Made by a program: the position numbers and the translations under genes. From Pseudomonas sp. 10S4 (GTDB lineage Bacteria > Pseudomonadota > Gammaproteobacteria > Pseudomonadales > Pseudomonadaceae), in the NCBI RefSeq assembly GCF_034344865.1, contig NZ_CP133774.1:3472001-3536000 (forward strand): 64,000 bases of DNA, written 5' to 3'. Under the pieces are notes generated by a model that saw only the letters and a program-made list of their open reading frames with translations, was not told the origin of the DNA and searched no databases. Positions 38,865-48,299 of the stretch are shown here, in pieces. The first letter of the stretch is position 1; every line of letters starts with the position of its first letter.

Positions 38865-39192
38865 GCAGCATTCCTAAAGCGATGAGCGGTCGATACTTCT
38901 ACGGGCTTTTTTAGCCGGGGGCGACCCTGCGCAGACGAATTCAGAAAACCCGGGCCGAAGGTTGCAACGTGCTCCAGAGTGGCCGGAGCGAGGGGTGGCA
39001 ACGCTGGATCGGGGCTTGTGATGCCGAAAATGGAGGCTGGAACCCGGCGTACGAGCTTATCAGTACCGATCAAAGTCTGAAGGGTAGCGAAAAGCAGCGC
39101 CAAGGGGAATGGCAGCAGCGCAGTACTTCGCTTGTACAAGCATCTTGGCGCCAGTACCATTACGGCTCTCTTTTTCCGGCAGGAGCGGTTGC
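38865..39192. other. gcvR-dapA intergenic region (328 bp)
   Basis: Contains the divergent promoters. No gene, terminator-like hairpin or lysine riboswitch can be recognised. A GGCAGGAGCGG stretch just before the dapA ATG is its ribosome site. Confidence 0.6.
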
Positions 39193-40071
39193 ATGATTGC
39201 GGGCAGTATGGTGGCACTGGTCACACCCATGGATGCACAAGGTCGTCTCGACTGGGACAGCCTGAGCAAACTGGTGGACTTTCACCTGCAAAACGGCACC
39301 CACGCCATCGTGGCGGTCGGCACTACAGGTGAATCGGCCACGCTAGACGTGAACGAACACATCGAAGTGATTCGTTACGTGGTCAAGCAGGTTGCAGGGC
39401 GCATCCCGGTCATCGCCGGTACCGGTGCCAACTCGACGCGCGAAGCCATCGAGCTGACCACTAATGCCAAGGTCGCTGGCGCCGATGCCTGCCTGCTGGT
39501 CACGCCTTACTACAACAAGCCGACCCAGGAAGGCTTGTACCAGCACTTCAAGGCCATCGCCGAAGCGGTCGATATCCCGCAGATCCTTTACAACGTGCCT
39601 GGCCGCACCGCGTGCGACATGCAGGCCGAGACTGTGATCCGCCTGTCGACCGTGAAAAATATCATCGGTATCAAGGAAGCCACTGGCGACCTGGACCGTG
39701 CCAAGGCGATCATCGACGGTGTCAGCAAAGACTTCCTGGTGATCTCCGGTGACGATGCCACCGCTGTCGAGCTGATCCTGCTGGGCGGCAAAGGCAACAT
39801 CTCGGTGACCGCCAACGTCGCCCCGCGTGACATGGCCGATCTGTGCAACGCCGCTCTCAAGGGCGACGCCGTGACTGCTCGTGCCATCCACGAAAAGCTG
39901 ATGCCGCTCAATAAAACCCTGTTTATCGAATCCAACCCTATCCCCGTGAAATGGGCGCTGCATGAAATGGGCTTGATGCCGGACGGTATCCGTCTGCCGC
40001 TCACCTGGCTCAGTGCTGCCTGTCACGAACCGCTGCGGCAGGCCATGCGCCAGTCCGGCGTCCTGGTTTAA
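39193..40071 (+). CDS. dapA: 4-hydroxy-tetrahydrodipicolinate synthase
   Basis: A 292-aa aldolase condensing pyruvate with aspartate semialdehyde in lysine and peptidoglycan synthesis. [14 protein letters not shown] near residue 44 binds pyruvate. The catalytic Tyr lies in [11 protein letters not shown] near 133 and the Schiff-base Lys in [10 protein letters not shown] near 161. The start after AGGAGCGGTTGC gives [17 protein letters not shown]. It precedes bamC by 17 bp, a widespread pairing. Confidence 0.97.
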   Translation: MIAGSMVALVTPMDAQGRLDWDSLSKLVDFHLQNGTHAIVAVGTTGESATLDVNEHIEVIRYVVKQVAGRIPVIAGTGANSTREAIELTTNAKVAGADACLLVTPYYNKPTQEGLYQHFKAIAEAVDIPQILYNVPGRTACDMQAETVIRLSTVKNIIGIKEATGDLDRAKAIIDGVSKDFLVISGDDATAVELILLGGKGNISVTANVAPRDMADLCNAALKGDAVTARAIHEKLMPLNKTLFIESNPIPVKWALHEMGLMPDGIRLPLTWLSAACHEPLRQAMRQSGVLV

Positions 40072-40088
40072 TTGAGGAAGTACAACGC

Positions 40089-41204
40089 ATGAAGCGAATG
40101 GCCGGACTTTCCGCACTTGCCTTGATTATCTCCAGCACCAGTGGCTGCGGATGGATCTGGGGCCCGGAAGGTTACTTCCGTGACCGTGGTAGCGATTACC
40201 TGGAAGCGCAACAGACTGCACCGATGCAACTGCCCCCGAATGTCAGCACCTCCAAACGTCTGGATCCGCTGTTGCCGATCCCGCGTAACGTGGCCGATGA
40301 CACCACCAAGGGCGAATACATCGTGCCGCGTCCGCAGCCGCTGTCGGCGATTGCTGATGCCAGCGACTACACGCTGCAAAAAAGCGCTGGTTCGAGCTGG
40401 GTCATGGGTCAGCACCCACCGGCCGAAGTCTGGCCAGTGGCTGTCCAGTTCTTCCAGGACAACGGTTTCCGTCTGGACGAACAACGCCCGCAAACCGGTG
40501 AGTTCACGACCACCTGGCAGCATTCCGACGAGCTCTCCGCTGCCATGGCCAAGCGCCTGAGCGCGGCTGGCATCGCCGCCGACAGCGAAACCCGCGTGCG
40601 GGTCCGCATCGAGCCAGGCGTGCAGCGCAACACCAGTGAAATCTACGTGGTCAGCGCCCAGCGTCCTGCTGGCAGCACCTCCGACGTCGATTTCACCAAC
40701 CGTTCGGTCAACACTGGCCTGGACGCGGCACTGGTGGACGACATGCTTGCGAGCATGAGCCGCATCTCCGAGAAGGGCGGTTCGGTCTCCATGCTGGCTT
40801 CCCAGGACTCCGACAAGCCAAACCGCGTCAGCCTGAGCGAAGACGGCAGCGGCAACCCGATCCTGAACGTCGGTCCGGACCTGGACCGCGCCTGGTCGAG
40901 TGTCGGTCGTGCGCTGGAACAGGGCGAATGGCGTGTTGAAGACATCAACCGCAGCCTGGGCCTGTACTACATCAACTTGTCGGAAAAAGCCGAGAAGAAA
41001 GACGAGAAGCCTGGTTTCTTCAGCAGCCTGTTCGGCAGTGCGCCGACCAAGGAAGAAGTTGAAGCCCGTGCCGACCGTTATCAGGTTCGTCTGAGCAAGG
41101 TGGGCGAGAACGTCCAGGTCACCGTCGAGAAAAACATCAACACCGTGGCGCCGGCAGAAGTGGCTCGCAAAGTGTTGAGCGTGATTCAGGACAACCTGGG
41201 CTGA
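40089..41204 (+). CDS. bamC: Outer-membrane assembly lipoprotein BamC
   Basis: A 371-aa lipoprotein of the BAM complex (NlpB family). A signal peptide (MKRMAGLSALALIISSTSG) ends in Cys at the lipobox TSGC. The conserved unstructured N-terminal stretch continues as GPEGYFRDRGSDYLEAQQTA, followed by two helix-grip domains. It is transcribed with dapA upstream and an MBL-fold gene 4 bp downstream. Confidence 0.93.
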   Translation: MKRMAGLSALALIISSTSGCGWIWGPEGYFRDRGSDYLEAQQTAPMQLPPNVSTSKRLDPLLPIPRNVADDTTKGEYIVPRPQPLSAIADASDYTLQKSAGSSWVMGQHPPAEVWPVAVQFFQDNGFRLDEQRPQTGEFTTTWQHSDELSAAMAKRLSAAGIAADSETRVRVRIEPGVQRNTSEIYVVSAQRPAGSTSDVDFTNRSVNTGLDAALVDDMLASMSRISEKGGSVSMLASQDSDKPNRVSLSEDGSGNPILNVGPDLDRAWSSVGRALEQGEWRVEDINRSLGLYYINLSEKAEKKDEKPGFFSSLFGSAPTKEEVEARADRYQVRLSKVGENVQVTVEKNINTVAPAEVARKVLSVIQDNLG

Positions 41205-41208
41205 TCAC

Positions 41209-41967
41209 ATGCGTTTTGCCGTTCTCGGCAGCGGTAGCCAAGGGAACGGCACGCTGATAGCCAGCGCTGACACGTATGTGCTGGTGGATTGTGGTTTCTC
41301 CCTGCGGGAAACCGAAAAACGCCTGCTGCGCCTGGGTGTAAACCCGGCGCAGTTGAGCGCGATACTCGTGACCCACGAACATGCCGACCACGTGCATGGC
41401 GTGGGTTTGCTGTCTCGGCGCTACAATCTGCCTGTCTACCTCAGTCGCGGCACCCTGCGCGGGATGCGCAAACCGATTGAACCCGCGGGCTTCCTGGCCG
41501 GCGGCGAGCAATTGCAAATCGGCGCCCTGAACATCGAAGTCATTGCCGTGGCCCACGATGCACAGGAACCGACGCAATACGTCTTCAATGACGGTGAGCG
41601 GCGCTTCGGCCTGTTGACCGACCTGGGCTCGTATTGCAACAAGGTGCTGGACGGCTATCGAGACCTCGATGCGTTGATGATCGAGTCCAACCATTGCCGT
41701 GACATGCTGGCTCGCGGTCACTACCCGTACTTCCTGAAGCAACGGGTGGGCGGTGAACTGGGACATTTGAACAACCACCAGGCGGCATTCCTGGTGTCCG
41801 AGTTGGGCTGGCAAGGCCTGCAACACCTGGTCCTGGCCCATCTGAGCAGCAAGAACAACCTGCCGCAGCTGGCCCGGCAATGTTTTGTCGACACCCTCGG
41901 GTGCGACCCGGACTGGCTGCAACTGGCCGATCAAGATTCAGGGCTCGACTGGCGACACATCGCCTAG
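41209..41967 (+). CDS. MBL-fold metallohydrolase (YycJ/WalJ-like)
   Basis: A 252-aa metallo-beta-lactamase-fold protein. The start MRFAVLGSGSQGNGTLIAS and the zinc motif THEHADHVHG (HxHxDH) near residue 58 are typical of the YycJ branch, single-domain nuclease-like hydrolases. Further ligands are His in VAHDAQEP and Asp in LLTDLGS. It sits between bamC and purC in one transcription direction. Substrate unknown. Confidence 0.88.
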   Translation: MRFAVLGSGSQGNGTLIASADTYVLVDCGFSLRETEKRLLRLGVNPAQLSAILVTHEHADHVHGVGLLSRRYNLPVYLSRGTLRGMRKPIEPAGFLAGGEQLQIGALNIEVIAVAHDAQEPTQYVFNDGERRFGLLTDLGSYCNKVLDGYRDLDALMIESNHCRDMLARGHYPYFLKQRVGGELGHLNNHQAAFLVSELGWQGLQHLVLAHLSSKNNLPQLARQCFVDTLGCDPDWLQLADQDSGLDWRHIA

Positions 41968-41995
41968 CCCACCTACTTAGCAAGCGGAGCCCATC

Positions 41996-42709
41996 ATGGA
42001 AAAACGTGAAGAACTCTACCGCGGCAAAGCCAAATCGGTTTTCAAGACCGATGACGCTGACCGCTTGATCCTGCTGTTTCGCAACGACACCTCGGCGTTC
42101 GACGGCAAGCGTATCGAGCAGCTCGACCGCAAAGGCATGGTGAACAACAAGTTCAACGCCTTCATCATGCAGAAACTCGAAGCGGCCGGCGTGCCGACCC
42201 AATTCGACAAACTGCTGGGCGACAACGAGTGCCTGGTGAAGAAGCTCGACATGATCCCGGTCGAGTGCGTCGTGCGTAACTACGCCGCCGGCAGCCTGGT
42301 CAAGCGTCTGGGCGTCGAAGAAGGCCTGAAGCTCAACCCTTACACCTTCGAACTGTTCCTGAAGGACGACGCCAAGGGCGACCCATTCATCAACGAATCC
42401 CACGTCGTGGCGTTCGGTTGGGGTACCGCCGAGCAACTGGTTCGCATGAAAGAACTGTCGCTCAAGGTCAACGAAGTCCTGAGCAAACTGTTCGACGACG
42501 CCGGCCTGCTGCTGGTCGACTTCAAACTCGAGTTCGGCGTGTTCTCCGACGGCTCCATCGTCCTGGGCGACGAATTCAGCCCGGACGGCTGCCGTCTGTG
42601 GGACAAGGCTACTGGCAAGAAAATGGACAAAGACCGCTTCCGCCAGGGCCTCGGTGACGTCATCGAAGCCTACGAAGAAGTCGCCAATCGTCTGGGCGTA
42701 CCGCTTTAA
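41996..42709 (+). CDS. purC: SAICAR synthase
   Basis: A 237-aa ATP-dependent ligase of purine synthesis that joins CAIR and aspartate. Motifs [31 protein letters not shown] near 30 and [18 protein letters not shown] near 88 are complete, as is [14 protein letters not shown] near 170. Length is normal. It is the last gene before tRNA-Ser. Confidence 0.97.
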   Translation: MEKREELYRGKAKSVFKTDDADRLILLFRNDTSAFDGKRIEQLDRKGMVNNKFNAFIMQKLEAAGVPTQFDKLLGDNECLVKKLDMIPVECVVRNYAAGSLVKRLGVEEGLKLNPYTFELFLKDDAKGDPFINESHVVAFGWGTAEQLVRMKELSLKVNEVLSKLFDDAGLLLVDFKLEFGVFSDGSIVLGDEFSPDGCRLWDKATGKKMDKDRFRQGLGDVIEAYEEVANRLGVPL

Positions 42710-42793
42710 TCGACGCAAGCATCTGATAGCACGGAAAAAATTTCGCTTAGGGGGTTCGCTTCCGGCAAAAGTGTTGTTATGATGCGCGCCGTT

Positions 42794-42883
42794 GGAGAGA
42801 TGCCAGAGTGGCCGAATGGGACGGATTCGAAATCCGTTGTACCTTCACCGGTACCTAGGGTTCGAATCCCTATCTCTCCGCCA
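42794..42883 (+). tRNA. tRNA-Ser(CGA)
   Basis: A 90-nt gene with encoded CCA. The acceptor stem GGAGAGA pairs with TCTCTCC. The anticodon stem ACGGA/TCCGT encloses loop TTCGAAA with anticodon CGA. There is a long variable arm, and the T-loop is GGTTCGAATCC. It reads the serine codon UCG. Confidence 0.97.
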
Positions 42884-42901
42884 TTATTGAACAAGACGAA
42901 G

Positions 42902-42938
42902 CCCCCGTAATCATTGCTGATTACGGGGGTTTTTTCGT
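42902..42938 (+). terminator. Rho-independent terminator after tRNA-Ser
   Basis: CCCCCGTAATCA / TGATTACGGGGG stem with TTGC-type loop followed by TTTTTTCG. Confidence 0.92.
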
Positions 42939-43106
42939 TTCTGGCGTTTTGTTTAGGGCATTTCCAAGAGCTAAACCGCACCGTTCCAGTCCGCTCTAAA
43001 GCCCCTCATTTTTGACACGATACCCGTCGCCATATTTTTGGTGGCCTTCGGCATCACCTTCCGAAACGATCCGCTGAAAATCCTCGTACATCCAGGTATC
43101 CCTTGA

Positions 43107-43844
43107 TTACTTAAGGGGATTGCGCGCTACAAGACGGGAAATAAATTTCCCCAGCTGTTTTATTTTTCCTTCCTGTTTGGAGGGTCCATATTGAGCGTGA
43201 AGCGCTTCTAGCAAGGGTGCCGCTAGCAGTTTTACGTGCTCAGCCGGATTGTAATGATGGTCGAGTTTGTTGGGGTTTAGCAGGGACTCTCTTAATTTGC
43301 CATCTGGCGTTGTTGAGCCGGCATCAAGTGCAATGTAGGTAATGCCAGCTTCAGCACAAAAAGCATTCATGAACTTATTAAAGCTGATCGTCAGGGCTGT
43401 GCGTTCTGCCTGTGTTGCCTTGACTTCTTTTCTTAAGTTGGCAACCTCGCCCCATTGCATGTCATCTTGTATGGTCGGCAGCGGGGTGCTTATACAGATC
43501 GCGTTAAACTTTTCAGAGATTTTAGATAGAAAACTTTGGTAGTTCTCTAATGCCAGGTTCAGCATGTCGTCTACCGAGATTCCGTGTTTTTGAGCTCGGT
43601 ACCAAATGACAAAGCCGGTGTCGACTTCGCCCAGCATTACAACGACTGTTTCAGCCGAGGTGGCATCAAGAGCTTCGACGTACCGGGGCATTGCCTTTGT
43701 GACTGAATTTGGGTTTTCCAAGCCGGAAACCGTTGCGCCACCCACCGAAACAATCTCGAATTCAAACTCTGGAAATGCTTCTTTCATAGGCGGGGCGTTG
43801 AACACTTCGACATGCGAATCGCCTAGTACCAATACTTTCTTCAT
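43107..43844 (-). CDS. SGNH/GDSL-like hydrolase domain protein
   Basis: A 245-aa protein without signal peptide. MKKVLVLGDSHVEVFNAPP carries the GDSH block I of SGNH hydrolases (Ser at position 10). Block II Gly lies in VSVGGATVSGLENP. VVVMLGEVDTGF stands where block III usually has GxND, with Glu-Val-Asp instead. DHHYNPAEH near 215 supplies the Asp/His of block V. Likely an esterase or acyl-transfer enzyme on glycans or a related sugar modification, but the altered block III leaves doubt. It is AT-richer than its neighbours and sits just behind tRNA-Ser, suggesting acquisition. Confidence 0.75.
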   Translation of the reverse strand: MKKVLVLGDSHVEVFNAPPMKEAFPEFEFEIVSVGGATVSGLENPNSVTKAMPRYVEALDATSAETVVVMLGEVDTGFVIWYRAQKHGISVDDMLNLALENYQSFLSKISEKFNAICISTPLPTIQDDMQWGEVANLRKEVKATQAERTALTISFNKFMNAFCAEAGITYIALDAGSTTPDGKLRESLLNPNKLDHHYNPAEHVKLLAAPLLEALHAQYGPSKQEGKIKQLGKFISRLVARNPLK

Positions 43845-43960
43845 GAGATCCAGGTCGTTCCTTTCCGAGTTGCCCGCTGTGAATGTCGGATTTGCGTGTT
43901 TGAAGATTGCAAAAACGGATGATATCGAAAATCCACGAGATCGGTCATGTCAATCAAAAC

Positions 43961-44022
43961 GCAGCAACATGCTTGATCCTGGAACAGGCTTACACCTGTT
44001 TCGGGGCTGGACATGTTGCTGC
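43961..44022 (-). terminator. Long nested hairpin downstream of mtlD fusion
   Basis: GCAGCAACATG and CATGTTGCTGC form a perfect 11-bp outer stem. Inside it, AACAGG/CCTGTT forms a second stem. On the minus strand the outer stem is followed by GTTTTG, so it can end the transcript of the gene at 44040-46178. The nested form is unusual for a plain terminator. Confidence 0.6.
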
Positions 44023-44039
44023 GACTAGTCCTCTTCCAG

Positions 44040-46178
44040 TTATTCCTGCACCGGCCATCCCCAATGCCCGGAGTCGGGCTGCACCAGCCGCTCGAAGTGC
44101 CCGGCAACGCCCTCGATCAACCCTGCATCCCTGATCGGGTCCAGTCCCGGATATGGCTTGCCGTTATAACTCCCCGTGTACGTCAATACCGCCTCTACAC
44201 TCCCGCTCTCCTCGTAAAGCGTTCTCATCAACTGGCTCTCCTGATCCTTGCTGTCCGTCGAGCGCAGGGCGTAGTGCAGCGCCAGTGCTGTGCCGAATTC
44301 CAGGCCGGTGGAGTCGATCCCGTGTTTGCGGGCCAGGTCGATGCTGCGCAGGATGCGTTCGTTGCGTTGAAGTTTGCGCAAAGGATCGCGGCCGACTCGC
44401 GCACATGGGTCCTTGAAGGACGTGTTGCAGCGCTCGAGAAAGGTTTTGGCGAAGCCCGCGACGGCTTCGCTCATTTGTGGGTTCTCGGCGACCAGGGCCG
44501 GGCCGACTTCTTCTCGGATCAGGCGTTCGGCCAGGGCGCTGACGCGTGGATCGCCCATGCCCTGGCCCAGCCATGAATAGCCCAACAGACTGGCGTACCA
44601 GGCAATGATCGCGTGGGGGCCATTCCACAGGAGGTTTTTGATCACCTGGGTCTGGGTGATGTCCTCCACGGTTTTCACTTGGCGCAGTCGCTCAAGCAGG
44701 TTGCTACCGCGCTCGACGTACAGGGGCATGTCCGGTTCGCTGTTGAACAGGATCAGGTGCATCTGGCTAAGGGCGTTACTGGACTGGGCAAAGGGCCGGA
44801 AGCGACCGATCAACCGTTCATATTCGGGCGCCTTGGCGGTGGTCGGTACCTGTGGGGCGGCCGGTTCGTCGCTTAGGCTGTTTTGGAAGATCTTTGATTT
44901 GATCCGCAGCTGTCTGAGCAGGGCCTCGTTGGAGATCTTCGATACGATGCGGCTGACGACCGTTTCGGCAAAGTGGGTTTTTTCCAGGATCTGCTGGCAG
45001 GTCTCGGGTGAAACCAGGAGCAGCAGTTGCGCTTCGACATGGCGGCGCACGAAAGCAGCGCCGCCAACCTTGTTTAGCACGATCAGGATGGTCAGCTCGC
45101 GTCGACGGCGTTCAAAGCGGCGAATGAGGCCCTTGGCGATCACGTCGGCCTGTTTGCGGATCGCGGGTTCAGGCAGGCTCAGACCGACGATCTCCGCGAC
45201 GTCGTACATATAGATCACTGCTTCGGCGTCGTCCATGTCGATCATCCGCAGGTTTTCGATGGTCTGGTCGAAGGACGTTGCGCCGTAGCGCACGCTGAAG
45301 CGGCCGAAGGCCTCGACCGTTTCGCGCAGCATGCGTGAGCGGGTGGCGCCGATGATTTCGCAGGGGCGGGTGTAGCCGTCCCAGTGGGAGAAAATCTGCG
45401 TCAGGTAGCCACCGCCCATCGCGCCGAAGCCGTGGATGCCCACGCGAAACTGGTTGAGCGCCTGGGGGAAGGTTTCGGTCAGCTCGGGCGTGCCGAGGTC
45501 GGGCATGCATTCGGTCAGGTCACCGAGAAACTCCTGCATGTTGCCGTAAGCCTTGAGCGCGCCGGCCTTGACCTCGGGCGCAGGAGGCTTGATGTCCTCG
45601 ATCAGGATCGGCTGCCCTTCGGCACGGATGGCTGAGAGCAGGCCGTTTTCCGAATCTTCGACCATGAAGCAATGGCCCGGCTCGCAATTGAGCGCACTGG
45701 CGGCCCGCAGGAAGATCTCTGGATGAGGCTTGCCCTGGCTGACTTCGTCGCCACACACGGTGATGTCGAAATACTTGAGCACGTTGGCATTGATCAGGTA
45801 TTCCTCGGCGATCGCCCGACGGCTTGAGGTCGCGACCGCCATGGTCAGGCCGTACTTGCGCAAGCGCTCCAGCACTTCCAGCAGGCCTGGCTTGATGGGG
45901 ACGCCTTCATTGCGCACAAACGCCAGCTCCAGTTCATCGGCACGCTGGCGGATCTCGGCATAGGGGAAGTCTTCACCGTTGTGGGCCTTCGCCAAGGCTT
46001 CGGCCTTCTTGGCGCTCAAGCCCAGCGAGCCGATCAGGGTTTCCTCGCTCAATGGCTTGCCGAAAATCTCGCTGGAAGCCTGCTTGAGGGTTTTGAAACG
46101 CAGGCGTTCGGTGTCAAACATGGTGCCATCCATGTCGAAGATGGCGCTGAATATTCTTTTTCCCTGGAAAAAAATCAT
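44040..46178 (-). CDS. mtlD: Bifunctional mannitol-1-phosphate dehydrogenase/phosphatase (HAD-MtlD fusion)
   Basis: A 712-aa two-domain enzyme. Residues 1-220 form a HAD phosphatase (FDMDGTMFDTERLRF near residue 15, VATSSRRAIAEEYL near 112, GKPHPEIFLRAASAL, VEDSENGL near 170). From about 250 on it is a mannitol dehydrogenase-type domain (VGIHGFGAMGGGYL nucleotide-binding loop; LWNGPHAIIAWYASLLGY with the catalytic-type Asn/His region near 530). This is the architecture of the Acinetobacter baylyi MtlD, which makes mannitol from fructose-6-phosphate under salt stress. Start: ATG after AAGGAG. Osmoprotection is inferred from that family. Confidence 0.88.
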   Translation of the reverse strand: MIFFQGKRIFSAIFDMDGTMFDTERLRFKTLKQASSEIFGKPLSEETLIGSLGLSAKKAEALAKAHNGEDFPYAEIRQRADELELAFVRNEGVPIKPGLLEVLERLRKYGLTMAVATSSRRAIAEEYLINANVLKYFDITVCGDEVSQGKPHPEIFLRAASALNCEPGHCFMVEDSENGLLSAIRAEGQPILIEDIKPPAPEVKAGALKAYGNMQEFLGDLTECMPDLGTPELTETFPQALNQFRVGIHGFGAMGGGYLTQIFSHWDGYTRPCEIIGATRSRMLRETVEAFGRFSVRYGATSFDQTIENLRMIDMDDAEAVIYMYDVAEIVGLSLPEPAIRKQADVIAKGLIRRFERRRRELTILIVLNKVGGAAFVRRHVEAQLLLLVSPETCQQILEKTHFAETVVSRIVSKISNEALLRQLRIKSKIFQNSLSDEPAAPQVPTTAKAPEYERLIGRFRPFAQSSNALSQMHLILFNSEPDMPLYVERGSNLLERLRQVKTVEDITQTQVIKNLLWNGPHAIIAWYASLLGYSWLGQGMGDPRVSALAERLIREEVGPALVAENPQMSEAVAGFAKTFLERCNTSFKDPCARVGRDPLRKLQRNERILRSIDLARKHGIDSTGLEFGTALALHYALRSTDSKDQESQLMRTLYEESGSVEAVLTYTGSYNGKPYPGLDPIRDAGLIEGVAGHFERLVQPDSGHWGWPVQE

Positions 46179-46797
46179 CGATTGATACTCCTTGTACCGT
46201 GGGGTGGCTCGACGCAAAGCCGCCTCATGAGGGGCACTGCGCCTGCAAAATCGGGTGACCTGGAGCTGACGGGCACGGTTCGAGGCGTGAAGGCCGACCG
46301 GCGATGTCTCGCTCAGGAAATGAAGGGTTCAGAAAGAAAAGCCAGGCGAGCACAAACTCCGCGAAAAAACGGGAGAAGGACGCATCGGTTCAGTGGCTGG
46401 CGATCAGAAACAGGCGGGCGGAGGGATGGAACGATGGCGCCGATAAGCGCAGCGGCCGAAACAGGGTCGCAAGAGGTGTAAAGCGAGGAGTGCAAAGAGG
46501 CGGGAAACAAGCCCTGTGGCTGCGCCAGCGCAGCGTTTGATGTGAGGCCCACAGTGCGCAATCAGGGATGCGGAAGGTGGGCCGGCAAGGCGATCGATAC
46601 GTGTGATTCCATGCATAAGGCGGTGTTATTTCCTGCGGTGTGGCTTAGTGTCTTTTTAGGTATACAGCATGGGAAGTGTCTAGATCAAGGTTGGGGGGCG
46701 GGGGTGTTTGGCGTTTGGATGGGGCGGGTTGATCGCTGATAACGGTGTGAATGTGGGTTGCCATGCCCTTGAATTGAGATAAAACATGCCGTCATTG
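46179..46797. other. Intergenic region upstream of mtlD fusion (about 620 bp)
   Basis: No gene is supported. Short open frames on both strands lack ribosome sites and codon bias. The region presumably holds the mtlD promoter; I see no recognisable operator or RNA. Confidence 0.55.
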
Positions 46798-46833
46798 AAA
46801 AGCCTCGTAGCGTAACGTTACGAGGCTTTTTTT
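46798..46833 (-). terminator. Bidirectional terminator
   Basis: AAAAGCCTCGTA / TACGAGGCTTTT with an inner CGTAACG palindrome and T tracts on both strands. On the minus strand it lies 25 bp after the DUF1508 stop. Confidence 0.9.
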
Positions 46834-46857
46834 AGGCCGAGATGTTCGCCTTGTTCC

Positions 46858-47049
46858 TTAAATCTCCTTAACCGGCGTCCCTTCCTGCACGCCCTTTATC
46901 AACTCAATCACATGCAAACAATCAGACTTGTTCACATACGACTCGCCACTGGCAACCGTCTCGTGATTCCCCGCCCTTAGCCGCCAGCGCCACTGACCCT
47001 TGCCAGTATTCGGGGTGCCTTTCGATTGCCTGTAAATCTCAAAATACAT
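46858..47049 (-). CDS. DUF1508 (YegP-like) small protein
   Basis: A 63-aa protein, MYFEIYRQSKGTPNTGKGQW followed by RWRLRAGNHETVASGESYVN and a short tail. This is the DUF1508 domain (single copy; E. coli YegP has two). The GxWRWRLxAxNGxxxASGExY-type pattern is intact. A monocistronic gene closed by its own terminator. Function unknown in the family. Confidence 0.88.
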   Translation of the reverse strand: MYFEIYRQSKGTPNTGKGQWRWRLRAGNHETVASGESYVNKSDCLHVIELIKGVQEGTPVKEI

Positions 47050-47327
47050 TCAGCTCGCTCCATGCGATTCGTCAATTGCGACAACCTGTGTGCCGCATGT
47101 CAGCAAGCCTAGCGGAGCTGGGTTTTTTGACCATCGGGCATTTGTTTCCAATGATTTGAGGGTTTTTCCTACAGTCAGGCGAGTGCTGGGAGAATGGCCA
47201 AAACCGCCGCAGTTTCGCTCTTGCATCACCTTCCTTGCTCCTGCTTAATACGACTCGGCTCATGACGCTGGATTACACCTCGGCGACCGAAGATTGTTGA
47301 ACAATCACTATAAAAAAGAGCAGTCAA

Positions 47328-48296
47328 TTGACTCATCAGCACGGAACGCAATTGGCCGGGCACGTGGCGCTTTCGCTCGTTATCCCGGTGTTCAATGAAG
47401 CGGCGACCATCGACTTGTTCATCGCGCGGATTACTGACGTCTTCAAAGCTGAGGCGCTGGTGAGTCTGGAGATGGTGTTCGTCAATGACGGCAGTACTGA
47501 CACGACGCTGGACTTGCTGCTTGAGCATCAGCAGTCTGATCCGCGTGTGCGTGTCGTCGATCTGAGTCGCAATTTCGGCAAGGAGGCGGCGTTGACCGCT
47601 GGCTTGCAGACGGCCACTGGCCAGGTGGTGGTGCCGATTGATGTCGATTTGCAGGACCCACCTGAAGTGATCCTGCAAATGATTGCCCTGTGGCGGCAAG
47701 GTTATGAAGTGGTATTGGGTCATCGTGTGAGTCGTAATACCGACTCCTGGGCCAAGAAAACCTCGGCCAATTGGTTCTATCGCCTGCACAACAAAATCTC
47801 TGACCAACCATTGCCCAAGGATGTCGGTGACTTCCGGCTGATGGATCGCTGCGTGGTTGAGGCGTTGGAATCGTTGCCCGAGTCCCGGCGCTTCATGAAG
47901 GGCTTGTTCGCCTGGGTCGGGTTTCGCACCACGCATGTCGATTACGAGCGGCCGGAGCGGGTGGCAGGTGAAACCAAGTTCAACGGGTGGCGCCTGTGGA
48001 ATTTTGCACTGGAAGGCATCACCAGTTTCAGTACCGACCCGCTCAAGGTCTGGACGTATCTGGGGTTGTTCGTATCGGTGGTGTCTTTTGCCTTCGCCAT
48101 TTTCATTGTGGTGCGCACGTTGTTTACCGGGATTGACGTGCCGGGTTACGCCTCGCTGATGGTGGCGGTGACCTTTCTCGGTGGCCTGCAACTGATCGGC
48201 ATCGGGGTGCTCGGCGAATACCTGGGCCGCACCTACATCGAATCAAAGCGCCGGCCGGTTTATCTGGTGCGTCGTGTCTATAACCCCAAGGACTGA
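47328..48296 (+). CDS. GtrB-like bactoprenol glycosyltransferase
   Basis: A 322-aa GT2 enzyme. The catalytic domain has LSLVIPVFNEAATIDLF near residue 15, VFVNDGSTDTTLDLL near 48, VPIDVDLQDPPEVI near 100 (DxD) and GHRVSRNTDSWAKK near 132. Two C-terminal transmembrane helices (about 230-255 and 265-290) match GtrB/DPM1-type proteins that load sugar onto undecaprenyl phosphate. TTG is the best start, 7 bp after AAGAG. First gene of a four-gene operon with a methyltransferase, GtrA-like flippase and a large membrane protein. Confidence 0.9.
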   Translation: MTHQHGTQLAGHVALSLVIPVFNEAATIDLFIARITDVFKAEALVSLEMVFVNDGSTDTTLDLLLEHQQSDPRVRVVDLSRNFGKEAALTAGLQTATGQVVVPIDVDLQDPPEVILQMIALWRQGYEVVLGHRVSRNTDSWAKKTSANWFYRLHNKISDQPLPKDVGDFRLMDRCVVEALESLPESRRFMKGLFAWVGFRTTHVDYERPERVAGETKFNGWRLWNFALEGITSFSTDPLKVWTYLGLFVSVVSFAFAIFIVVRTLFTGIDVPGYASLMVAVTFLGGLQLIGIGVLGEYLGRTYIESKRRPVYLVRRVYNPKD

Positions 48297-48299
48297 ACC

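Noticed and set aside
42794..43844. Integrated element at tRNA-Ser
   Set aside because: No integrase, no repeated tRNA 3' end and only one atypical gene; kept as a weak observation only.
46542..46739. 65-codon open frame upstream of mtlD
   Set aside because: No ribosome site, odd composition and no recognisable domain; left as intergenic.
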